Source: Candidatus Hadersleviella danica
GTDB taxonomy: Bacteria > Chloroflexota > Anaerolineae > Promineifilales > Promineifilaceae
Assembly (NCBI GenBank): GCA_016711405.1
Contig: JADJSZ010000020.1
Location: forward strand, 1 to 64,000
Direction: 5' to 3'
DNA: 64,000 bases
Shown here: one piece after another, positions 42,230 to 50,749 of the stretch
How positions within the stretch are numbered: the stretch's first letter is position 1
Layout: each line of letters begins with the position of its first letter
The notes under the pieces: generated by a model
The model's input: the letters and a program-made list of their open reading frames with translations, nothing else
What the model was told of the DNA's origin: nothing
Databases searched by the model: none
Made by a program: the position numbers and the translations under genes

Positions 42230-44034
42230 ATGAGTTCTGGCAGAATAGATTTGGCCGAGATAGCCATTCACGAACCAGCCGTCGCGCTGGCTCCGCTCGA
42301 GCACTATCTGGCACAAGTAGCCCCCCACGGCCGTACCATGCTCCTGCCCGCCCTCCACCACGCCCAAACCCTCTACGGCTGGCTCCCCCGCGAAGTCCAA
42401 CAAGCCATCAGCAATGCGTTGCGCGTGCCCCTCGCCGATGTGCATGGTGTTATCGAGTTCTACACCATGTTTTACAACGCCCCCACCGCCCACCAAGTCG
42501 TGCGCGTTTGTGAAGACCCAGCTTGCACACGGGCCGGGGGCACGGCCGTTTGGCAAGCCATCGAACAAGCCACGGGACTAGAACACGGCCAAACCAACCC
42601 CCAGCGCACCCTCACCTATGAGCGCGTCACCTGTTTGGGGATGTGCGAGCACGCCCCCTGCGTTACTGCGGCGAACAACCAGCGGGCAATCTCACCCCCG
42701 CCCAAGTCCTCTGCCTTCTTAGCGGGGCAGATGGCTCCGCCCGAATTGCGGGTCTACGGCGAACCCAAGCTCATGCTCGGCCGCATCAACCGCGCCGACC
42801 CCACCAGTTTGGCCGATTACAAAGCCCACGGCGGCTACGAGATGCTCCCTCAAGCAATGGCTCTGTCGCCCGACACGCTGATTGCCACCGTCGAAACGTA
42901 TAACATCTTCGGCCGAGGCGGGGCCATGTTCCCGCTCGGCCGCAAATGGCTCTTCACACGCGGCGCACCGGGCGACCCCTTCCACAAGCACATCGTCCTG
43001 AATGCCGACGAGAGCGAGCCGGGCACATTTAAAGACCGCAACATCATGGAAGGCGACCCGTTCAGCCTCATCGAGGCGATGACGATTGCCGCCTACGCCG
43101 TGGGAGCGCACAACGGCTGGATTTTCCTGCGCGGCGAATACCCGCTGGCGGCCGAGCGGCTCCAAAACGCCATCGAACAAGCCGAGCAAGCGGGTTTGCT
43201 CGGCCGTCACATTCTCGGCCGCGAGGGGTTTCACTTCGACATCGAGTTGCGCCTCGGCGCAGGGGCGTATATTTGTGGCGAAGAGACGGCTTTGTTCGAG
43301 GCTATCGAGGGCAAACGAGGCTTTCCGCGCATCAAACCCCCCTTTCCCACCACACACGGCCTGTTTGGGGAGCCAACGGCCGTCAACAATGTCGAAACGC
43401 TCGTGGCCATGTTGGCCGCCATGCGGTTGGGGCAAGGGGAATGGCAAAAAATCGGCACGGCCGGCTCCAGCGGAACCAAGCTCTTTTGCCTCAGTGGCGA
43501 TGTCGTTCAACCGGGGGTGTACGAAGTCCCGTTTGGGTTGACGATTCGACAGTTAATTGAAATGGGCGGTGGCGTAAAGATGGCCAGGCCATCCAAGCCA
43601 TCCTGATGGGCGGCGCGGCCGGCATTCATCGGCCCCGCCAAGCTCGACATGCCCTCACCTACGAAGATGCCCGCACCCACAATATCCCCCTCGGTTCGGG
43701 TGTGGTGATGGTGTTTGATGAGACGGCCGACCTGCCCCACCACCTCTATGAACTGGCCCGCTTCTTCGCCCACGAAAGTTGCGGCAAATGTTTCCCCTGC
43801 CAACTGGGCACGCAACGCCAAATGGAGTTGCTCGGCCGTATGCGCCACGGCGATGTGCGCCCCGACGATTGGGCCACGCTCGAAGATGTCGGCTTCGCCA
43901 TGACCCACACCTCGCTCTGCGGGCTGGGGCAGACGGCCGCTTCGGCCGTGTTGTCGGCACGGCAGTTTACAAGAGCAATGAGCAATGAACAAGTTTGTTC
44001 ATTGCTCATTGCTAATTGCTCATTGATTCCATGA
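42230..44034 (+). CDS. NuoE-NuoF-type fusion, diaphorase subunit of NAD-dependent formate dehydrogenase (several frameshifts)
   Basis: ATG 42230. The first ~165 residues are NuoE-like with a [2Fe-2S] thioredoxin-fold ligand set (CEDPACTRAGG and CLGMCEHAPC). The rest is NuoF-like: FMN loop NIFGRGGAMFPLGRKW, NADH site GAGAYICGEETALFEAIEG and a 4Fe-4S motif SCGKCFPCQLGTQR plus a later Cys (TSLCGLG). Together they pass electrons from FeS centres to FMN and NAD+. Near 43576-43578 one A is missing (GGVKDGQAIQAIL is expected), and two more indels lie around 43620 and 43652 (GFIGPAKLDMPLTYED is expected). Three lesions within 80 bp in an otherwise clean gene suggest local sequence errors. The last residues (SNEQVCSLLIANCSLIP) are encoded by a spacer-type array. 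The stop overlaps the fdhD start (ATGA at 44031). Confidence 0.8.
43971..44030. repeat. CAATGAG hairpin array at the gene junction
   Basis: AGCAATGAGCAATGAACAAG faces TTCATTGCTCATTGCTAATT and GCTCATTG. It encodes the C-terminus of the NuoF-like protein and sits directly before fdhD. Confidence 0.9.
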
Positions 44035-44789
44035 ATTACATTAGCCTCACTGCGGGTTCGCCCCAAACAATTACCGCCGATGTGGTCGAAGAGGCGCAGG
44101 TGTGCCTCTCGGTCAATGGGCAAGAGTTGGCCACATGGATGTGTTCGCCGCACCAGTTGGAGTGGCTGGCGCTCGGTTTTCTGGCCAACGAAGGGGTGAT
44201 TCGCTCGCTGGCCGATGTGCATCATGTGCATATGGCAAAAAGCGGCCGTTGCCTCGACGTGTGGCTGAACGACACGGCCGTGACCTTGCCCAGCCGCCGC
44301 ATCATCACCGCTGGCTGTGGCGGTGGGGTGACATTTGATGATTTGTCGCAGAAGCACGAGCCGTTGGCGGCCGATTTAACCACCTCGGCCACGGCCGCCC
44401 AAATTGCCGAACTAATGCGCCAAGTCCATTTGGGGGCGGAAAAGTACCAAATGACGCGGGGCATTCACACGGCCGCGCTGGCCACGGCCGAGAAACTCCT
44501 CATCCAAGTGGAGGACATCGGCCGACACAACTGCATCGACAAGTTGCGCGGGGCGGCGATGCAGATGTGTTTGCCCACGCGGGGGCTGATTTTGTTGAGT
44601 AGCGGCCGAATCTCCAGCGAAATGCTCAACAAAGCGCGGCAGATGGAAATCCCCCTCGTTTGCTCCCGCACCAGCCCCACCAGCCTCTCCGTCGCCCTCG
44701 CCGAAGCGTGGCACATCGCCATCGTCGGCTACATCCGCCAAGACCGAATGCGCCTCTACACTCACCCCCAGCGGGTGGTGGGTTATTAG
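44031..44789 (+). CDS. fdhD: Formate dehydrogenase accessory sulfurtransferase FdhD
   Basis: About 252 residues from ATG 44031, which overlaps the preceding stop; an earlier ATG at 44016 is possible. Family blocks: VCLSVNGQELATWMCSPHQL, EWLALGFLANEGVIRSLADV, IITAGCGGGVTFDD, RGIHTAALATAEKLLIQVED with IGRHNCIDKLRGAA, and LLSSGRISSEMLNKARQMEI. FdhD passes sulfur to the Mo-bisMGD cofactor of formate dehydrogenase. The usual CxxC loop has only one Cys here (AGCGGG), which some family members share. Its place between two FDH subunit genes fits the role. Confidence 0.92.
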   Translation: MNYISLTAGSPQTITADVVEEAQVCLSVNGQELATWMCSPHQLEWLALGFLANEGVIRSLADVHHVHMAKSGRCLDVWLNDTAVTLPSRRIITAGCGGGVTFDDLSQKHEPLAADLTTSATAAQIAELMRQVHLGAEKYQMTRGIHTAALATAEKLLIQVEDIGRHNCIDKLRGAAMQMCLPTRGLILLSSGRISSEMLNKARQMEIPLVCSRTSPTSLSVALAEAWHIAIVGYIRQDRMRLYTHPQRVVGY

Positions 44790-44893
44790 TTATTGGTTAT
44801 TCGTTATTGGGGTACTAAGCCCTCACAACGAACGAGTAACCACTAACCAATAACCCAATAACAAATAACCAGTAACGAGTAACCAGTAACCCC
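44780..44893. repeat. Spacer hairpin array, GTTATTG/CCAATAA heptamers
   Basis: GGTTATTAGTTATTGGTTAT faces CCACTAACCAATAACCCAAT and AACAAATAACCAGTAACGAG. It separates fdhD from the next subunit gene. The same unit recurs at 42157 and 34750. Confidence 0.93.
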
Positions 44894-44894
44894 C

Positions 44895-45596
44895 ATGCCC
44901 CCCATTACCCTGACCATAGACGGCCGCGAATTCACCGTTCCCGCTGGCACAACCATTTTGCAAGCGGCCGAACAAGCAGGCATCCCCATCCCCGTCATCT
45001 GCTACCACCCCCACCTGACGGGCAACGGACTGTGCCGCATCTGCTCCGTGGAAGCGGGCGGCCGTGTTCAATCGGCCGCGTGTGTCACCGAATGTGGCAA
45101 CGGGATGCAGGTGCAGACAAACAGCATGGCAGTCCGGCGCGGCCGTCGCACCATCTTGGAACTGCTCGCCTCCACCGTTAATTTAGAGGAAGCCCCCGAG
45201 ATTCAGGCGTTGTTGGATGAATATGCGGCCGACCGCCACCGTTTCCCCGAAGGCGAACGGCGGGAAATACCCCTGCTGGACGACAATCCATTTTACCAGC
45301 GCGATTACAGCCAGTGCATCAACTGCTGGCGGTGTGTGCAGGTCTGTGCCGATGATGCCCAGTTTGCGTTTGCGCTGAATTTCAACGGCCGTGGCTTCCA
45401 CACCACCATCGCCACCTTCCAAGACCAACCCATGCCCGACACCACCTGCGTTTTCTGCGGCCAATGTGTCGGCGTTTGCCCCACAGGTGCCCTCAAACCC
45501 AAACGCCAAGCCCTGCTCGAAGAAGGCCACGACCCCGACGAAATCTTCTTTAAAACAAAGCCAAAGCGGGGAAGAAGGGGAGGGGTTAGTGGTTAG
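44895..45596 (+). CDS. Ferredoxin-type iron-sulfur subunit of formate dehydrogenase (NuoG N-terminus-like)
   Basis: 233 residues, ATG 44895. It has an N-terminal plant-type [2Fe-2S] domain (ICYHPHLTGNGLCRICSVEA, SAACVTE), a His/Cys-type region of the NuoG fold (DEYAADRHRFPEGE), then two 4Fe-4S clusters (CINCWRCVQVCADDAQ and CVFCGQCVGVCPTGAL). This is the electron-relay part that in FdsA-type enzymes is fused to the catalytic subunit; here it is a separate gene. The basic tail (KPKRGRRGGVSG) is partly repeat sequence. It should connect FdhA to the NuoE/F-type diaphorase. Confidence 0.88.
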   Translation: MPPITLTIDGREFTVPAGTTILQAAEQAGIPIPVICYHPHLTGNGLCRICSVEAGGRVQSAACVTECGNGMQVQTNSMAVRRGRRTILELLASTVNLEEAPEIQALLDEYAADRHRFPEGERREIPLLDDNPFYQRDYSQCINCWRCVQVCADDAQFAFALNFNGRGFHTTIATFQDQPMPDTTCVFCGQCVGVCPTGALKPKRQALLEEGHDPDEIFFKTKPKRGRRGGVSG

Positions 45597-45683
45597 TGAA
45601 GTTAGTGAGTGCTGAGTCACTCACTTTTCTCTTCTCCCTTTCTCCCTTTCTCCCCTCCCTCCTCTCCCCCAAGGAACCCCACA

Positions 45684-47854
45684 ATGCTCACCCCCGACCG
45701 CACCATCCGCACCACCTGCCCCTATTGCGGGGTGGGTTGCCAAATGAATTTACAGGTGAAGGACAATTTTATTTATGCCGTGGATGCCCCGTTTGAGGCC
45801 GCGCCCAACTACGGCATGTTGTGCGTCAAAGGGCGCTTTGGGACGGATTACGTGAAGCACCCCGGCCGTGTCAAAACGCCGCTCATCCGCGCCAACCGGC
45901 ACGAGGGGCGCAGTGCCAAAGCCATTTGGCGCGAGGCGACATGGGACGAGGCGTTGGATTTGGTGGCCGACGAGTTGGCCCGCGTCGTCACCCAACACGG
46001 TGGGCAGGCCATCGCCACCTATGCCAGTGCCAAAGCGACCAACGAGGACAATTACCTCTTCCAAAAGCTCGTCCGCGCCCTGCTGGGAACCAACAACGTA
46101 GACCATTGCGCCCGGCTGTGCCACTCGGGGTCGGTGACGGGTTTGCAGTTGGCCATCGGCTCCAGCGCCATGTCCAACTCCATTGCCGAGATGGAAAACC
46201 TCGAGGCGTTCATCGTCACGGGGTCCAACACGACCGAAACCCACCCCGTCATCTCCAACTTTCTCAAGCGGGCGGTGCGCAAAAACGGGGCCAAATTGGT
46301 GGTGATTGACCCGCGCCACATCGAAATGGTGGATTTTGCGACGCTCTGGTTGCGCCAAAACCCCGGCACCGATGTGGCCGTCTTTCAGGCGATGGCGCAT
46401 GTCATCGTCAAAGAGGGGTTATACGACCCCGAATTTATCCGCGAGCGGACGGAGGGGTTTCAAGAGTACATCGAGAGTTTGGACGAGTTTACGCCTGAGT
46501 GGGCGGAGCAAATCAGCGGTGTGCCCGCCGAAAGCATCCGCGAGGCGGCCAGAATTTACGGCGAGGCCAATCGGGCGGCCATCTATTGGGGAATGGGCAT
46601 CAGCCAAAGCACGCATGGCACAGACAATACCTTGTCGCTGGTCAATTTGGCGCTGATGTGCGGCCATGTGGGCAAATCGGGCACGGGGCTGAACCCGTTG
46701 CGGGGGCAAAACAACGTGCAGGGCTGTTCGGATAGCGGCGGCTTGCCCAATGTGTTCACGGCCTACCAAAAGGTGGATGACCCCCAAATACAAGCCAAAT
46801 TCGAGCAAAAATGGGGCATTTCCCTCAGCCCCACGCCGGGGCTGACGGCCACGGAGATGGTGGATGGCGCGGCCGTTGGCTCCATTCGAGCCATGTTTGT
46901 GCTGGGCGAAAACCCCATGATGAGCGAACCGAATTTGGCACACGCCCGCCACGCCCTCGAACACCTGGAGTTTTTGGTTTGCCAAGATATTTTTATCAAC
47001 GAGACGGGGGAGATGGCGGATGTGATTTTGCCCGCCACCAGCTTTGCCGAGAAAGATGGCACGTTTACGAACACCGACAGGCGCGTGCAACGGTGTCGCG
47101 CGGCCGTGCCCCCCGTGGGCAACTCCCGCCCCGACTGGGAGATTTTGGCCGACCTCGGCCGGCGGCTCGAGCAACGGCTGGGGTGCAACTGAGCGCAGGC
47201 TTCGAGTACGATCATCCCCGCGCCATTTGGGAGGAGATGCGCCATGTGACTCCCGATTTTTGGGGGATTGATTACGACCGTTTAGAGCGCGAGGGGGGTG
47301 TCCATTGGCCCTGCCCCAGCTTTGACCATCCCGGCACCCCGTTTTTGTTTGCCGAAGAGTTCCCACGGGGCAAGGGCAAGTTCTGGGAAGTGGCCTATGG
47401 CACGAATTCTGAATTGCCCGATGCGGAGTATCCCTTCAACCTGAGTACGGGGCGGGTGTTGTACCATTGGAGCGGTAGCACCATGACGGGGCGGTCGAAT
47501 TTGGAGCAAATCTACCCCGAGGCAACGTGCGAAATTCACCCTGCGGATGCGGAAAAGCTAGGTTTGCAGACGAGTGATTGGGTGGAGGTGCGCTCCCGGC
47601 GCGGAGCGATTCAGTTGCGGGTGTTGGTGACGGGGCGCTCGCCCGAAAAGACGATTTTTGTCCCGTTCCACTTTGCGGAGGCGGCGGCCAATCTGCTGAC
47701 GCTGGATCGCATTGATGAGCGGGCGAAGATACCTGATTACAAGAACACGGCCGTGCAAATCCACAAAATTGCCGCCCCCACAGGCTGGGATGAGGGGTAC
47801 AATGTCCCACTGGCCGAGCGGGGAGCCATCAAAGACCCCATACAGGTGCATTAG
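45684..47854 (+). CDS. fdhA: Molybdopterin formate dehydrogenase catalytic subunit, one frameshift
   Basis: ATG 45684 after AAGGAA. N-terminal 4Fe-4S motif TTCPYCGVGCQMNLQ..GMLCVKG; active-site block HCARLCHSGSVTGL, with Cys where some enzymes have selenocysteine; bis-MGD contacts GSNTTETHPVISNF, VVIDPRHIE and PLRGQNNVQGCSDSGGLPN. The frame reads LEQRLGCN then TGA at 47190-47192. Adding one C gives CNLSAGFEYDHPRAIWEEMR, and the C-terminal cofactor domain continues to 47854 (LSTGRVLYHWSGSTMTGRSN). The restored length is about 723 residues, normal for the family. It oxidises formate to CO2 and hands electrons to the ferredoxin-type subunit. There is no signal peptide, so the enzyme is cytoplasmic. 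Confidence 0.93.
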
Positions 47855-47856
47855 AA

Positions 47857-47940
47857 AGTGTATTTGTGTATTGGTGTAGTGGTGTAATGAAATACACCAC
47901 TACACCAATATACCAATAGACAAATACACCAATACACCAC
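47857..47940. repeat. Spacer hairpin array, ACACCAAT-type units
   Basis: GTGTATTTGTGTATTGGTGT faces ACACCACTACACCAATATAC and AATACACCAATACACC. It lies between two convergent genes, fdhA and the 4-TM protein. Confidence 0.93.
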
Positions 47941-48357
47941 CTAGGCCGTTAGCCGCCGCCAGCCCATGAATTGCAACGTGGCAAACACATCCACCACCAC
48001 TGCAATGAAAATAATGACCCCATAGCCGGCCGTGCTGAGGGGAACCCAGTTGGTGAAGAGGAGCAGAAGGCAGGCTACAAAACCAGAAGAGTCGCCCACG
48101 ACTGTGCCCATAACCAGTGCGGGGTTTAGGACAGGGCGGGTGGCGGTGTAGTAGACAAAGGCGGCATAGCCGATGAACAAGATGCCGATGGGCAAGAGAA
48201 TCATTGGGTTGGGCAAGCCCATCCAACGGCCGACGGGATTGGCGGCGACGATAAAGAGCACCCCATTGAGAAAACTGAGGACATAATTGGCTTGCAGGGA
48301 GCGGAGCAAGTAATTGGGGGCGGCCGTGGTGGGCAACGCATGGGCTTGAGTAGACAT
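47941..48357 (-). CDS. Four-segment membrane protein of unknown function
   Basis: 138 residues from ATG 48357, with AGGAG just upstream. Segments: YVLSFLNGVLFIVAANPVGR, MILLPIGILFIGYAAFVYYT, SSGFVACLLLLFTNWVPLST and YGVIIFIAVVVDVFATLQFM. It resembles small DUF-type inner-membrane proteins with SPW/DoxX-like size, but no conserved motif lets me name it. It ends convergently with fdhA. Confidence 0.75.
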   Translation of the reverse strand: MSTQAHALPTTAAPNYLLRSLQANYVLSFLNGVLFIVAANPVGRWMGLPNPMILLPIGILFIGYAAFVYYTATRPVLNPALVMGTVVGDSSGFVACLLLLFTNWVPLSTAGYGVIIFIAVVVDVFATLQFMGWRRLTA

Positions 48358-48463
48358 CGCAAAATCTCCTATTGTGTTGAAATGGGGCGACCCGTTGGGA
48401 GCCACCCCGTTTGGATGAAGTTGGATCTACTCTAACCCACTCCCCACTGCCAAATCTACGAAA

Positions 48464-49748
48464 TCAACTGCCACTTCCTGCCATTTTGAGGTCATCCGCC
48501 ACGAGTTTGGCGGCCGTGTTTTGCCAATTGTGCAAGGTGCGCTCGGGCACGGCCGTTTGGAACCAGTCCAACGCTTGCTGGGCGATGGCATCCGCCTGTT
48601 GCCCTTCCCGCCGCGCATATGGTTTAAGGCCCACGACATAGGGAAAGTAGAGGGCGTTGTAAAAACGCCATTCGGCCGTCGTGCCAAATTCCCCTTTACC
48701 AGCGGGTTTCAGCCGCACAATGCAATCAGTCAGCAATGCTTTGAGCGCTTGGGCACGGCCGATGGGGGTCTCGCTACTGGCCAGCACAAGGGGCAGATGG
48801 GCCAAGGGGCTGGTGGCCAGCTTGGGCAAATCGCCCATGTGGCTAATCGCCCGCCGCGTCAGCCGGGCAAACTCGGCCTCTTCCAAGGCCAAGGGGTCGA
48901 GGGTGGCCACGCGGGGAAGCAACTCGAGCGTTTCGCGCAATTCTTCGCGTTGTTGGCTCAGGGAGGTGTGGCGGGGGAAGGCCAGCCAATCAAACAGCCG
49001 CGCCAACGGCTCGGCAAATATCTGGCTGGCCACGCCAAAACTGAGGGCGGCGAGGAGGAGCCATTGGTTGCCAAGGCTGAATTGGCCATCTAGCACGGCC
49101 GCTATGAGAACCAGCCCCCCAACGCGCCCGCGTAAAACAGGGCGGCCACGGCCGAGCGCACCATGTGCGGCCAGAGCGTTTCTCCTCGTCGAAGGCATCC
49201 CACACGCCAATGAGCAACCCCAAACCCGCGAGGTCTGTGCCCAGCAAAACGAGTGTCCAGCCTTGACCAAACCATGCCCACGGCCAGAGCAACGCCCCCA
49301 TGCTCAGGGCAAAAAAGAGGGTGACAGTGGCTAAGGTGGCGACGGTGTGGGGGAAGGGGGAGCGGCGGGAGAGGATGGCCAGCCCCAGAACGCACCCCAG
49401 CAACAGCGGGATGAGGCCCACGGTGAGACTGGGCAGGGCGAGGAGGAGGGCGGCCGTGGGCAATGCCCCCCAGCGCCACACCCGCCAGAGTCGTTCACGG
49501 CCGTGGGTCTCTTCGGGCAGGAGGTGGAGGGTGGCTCCCAGCCACAGCAGGGCGGGCAAAAAGTTAGCCCGTTCGGCCAACGGCCGCCACACAAGTTCCC
49601 CCACCAAAATAAGCGTGTAGCCGAGCAAGCCTAGCCCCGCCAGCCGCAAAACCATTTTTTGCCCATCGCGGCGGATGAGGTACAGCCCGAGCCAGAGGGT
49701 GAAGGTGAAGAGGAAGCTATGGAGGAGGAGGACGGGAGAGAGGGGCAT
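48464..49748 (-). CDS. Multi-pass membrane protein with a soluble C-terminal domain, two frameshifts
   Basis: ATG 49748. About seven membrane segments (LLLHSFLFTFTLWLGLYLIR, LGLLGYTLILVGELVWRPL, LPTAALLLALPSLTVGLIPL, LLWPWAWFGQGWTLVLLGTD), then a helical cytoplasmic part (HTSLSQQREELRETLELLPR, EEAEFARLTRRAISHMGDLP). The frame breaks near 49185 (DAFDEE, where GETLWPHMVRSAVAALFY follows in the next frame) and again in the C6 run at 49115-49120 (GALGG then LVLIAAVLDGQFSL). Restoring one base at each gives about 428 continuous residues to 48464. There is no recognised domain. The layout resembles 7TM regulatory proteins that feed an intracellular domain. Confidence 0.6.
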
Positions 49749-49915
49749 GGGTATTTCAGGTAAATTGGTTTATTGGTGTATGGGTGTATAGGTGTATTTT
49801 TGTCCCTATGCGGGGTATCACGCCCGTCATCCGTTTGTAGTGGCGGCTTTAGCCGTTCCCTGACTGAATGGCACCAAATGCTGGCGGAGCAAATGTATTT
49901 GGCTCTTCTAGTTCT

Positions 49916-50110
49916 CATGTGGTTGACAGCAACGTGTCATTCCGACCAAAGGGATGAATCCCGAAAACGTCCCATTGACCTCGGATTAGCATAGGTTTTA
50001 GGGATTCTTTGCTCTGAAGTGGCTTCGCCGCTCCGCAACAGAATGACAATTTTGACCAATGTGGTTTTTTCTGCCAACAAAAATCAAACTCACCTGTTGT
50101 CAACCACATG
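49916..50110. mobile_element. MITE-like element with 13-bp perfect terminal inverted repeats
   Basis: CATGTGGTTGACA at 49916-49928 and its exact complement TGTCAACCACATG at 50098-50110 bound 195 bp with no coding capacity. The inside holds TCATTCCGACC and CAACAGAATGACA, which give an internal imperfect palindrome. No target duplication is obvious at the ends. It could be a non-autonomous transposon remnant or a stable stem-loop. Confidence 0.45.
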
Positions 50111-50546
50111 AATTAGGAAGGATCCCCATTTTTTACTTCTCACTTTTCACTCTATTACCGAATTATTTACTAAGGAACGCCAAGTTTTTAAGCTGAATAA
50201 ATAGATTTAGCAGGTCTTCTTTCAACGCCAAGTCGCAAAGATGCATCTGAACCCTCGCTCTCTCTTTGTTACTTATTTACGTGCTAATCCTAAAAACACA
50301 AATGGGGAGGAGTAAGCCCTGACGGAACAGTTTGATTGAGCCAAACCGAACGGCTAAAGCCGTTATTACAAGCCTACGACTAAAGTCGTTACGACACACT
50401 TGAATCGTTTATGACCGTTGTGAGTATCCCTAACGCACCCTCTACAAAGCGGTATAATTCGCTGGCCTAAACGAGTACCTAACACTTAATTTAACTCTTG
50501 AGGTCTGAATTCAACTCTAGGGGTGAAAACCCGTCTCATACTGGCC

Positions 50547-50700
50547 GAGTAGTCTGACCGAGTTGTTTTGTCGGGCGGATTGTAGAGGCAACCCTTGTGG
50601 TTGCCCACCTCTTAGGGTAGGCATATTTATCCCTGAAGAGGGACAAGACCTACCCCTCCAAAATGCCATCCGCCAAAATTTGACGGCCAGACTATTAGGG
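50547..50700. repeat. Two opposed copies of a ~65-bp dispersed element
   Basis: Copy on + at 50547-50607 (AGTAGTCTGACC..GTAGAGGCAACCC), and on - at 50634-50700 (complement reads TAGTCTGGCCGTCAAATTTT, GGCGGATGGC, AGGGGTAGG). Both match 6855-6920 (AGTAGTCTGACCACCAAATT). Confidence 0.8.
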
Positions 50701-50749
50701 TGAAAAACTCGTGGCACGAATTAACTTATAACTTCTAACGAATGTTCTT

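Larger units (their letters stand above)
49749..50749. other. One-kilobase gene-free region made of nested dispersed repeats
   Basis: No credible gene is visible. From left to right: a GGTGTAT array (49768-49798); a 25-bp GTAGTGGCGGCTTTAGCCGT element (49834-49858), identical to one at 61688; a 195-bp element with 13-bp terminal inverted repeats (49916-50110); a GTGAAAAGT remnant (50140); AACGCCAAGT fragments; an inverted copy of the GGCTTTAGCC element (50348-50371) beside a matching ACGACTAAAGTCGT hairpin; and two opposed copies of the ~65-bp element first seen at 6855 (50547-50607 and 50634-50700). The promoter of the SARP-type gene should be near its right end. Confidence 0.65.

Noticed and set aside
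45684..47192. Selenocysteine in FdhA and the TGA at 47190 as a Sec codon
   Set aside because: The active-site position already has Cys (ARLCHS). The TGA falls far away, and adding one base restores a conserved frame.
49916..50110. A full insertion sequence in the gene desert
   Set aside because: The element is only 195 bp with no transposase frame; at most it is a non-autonomous element.
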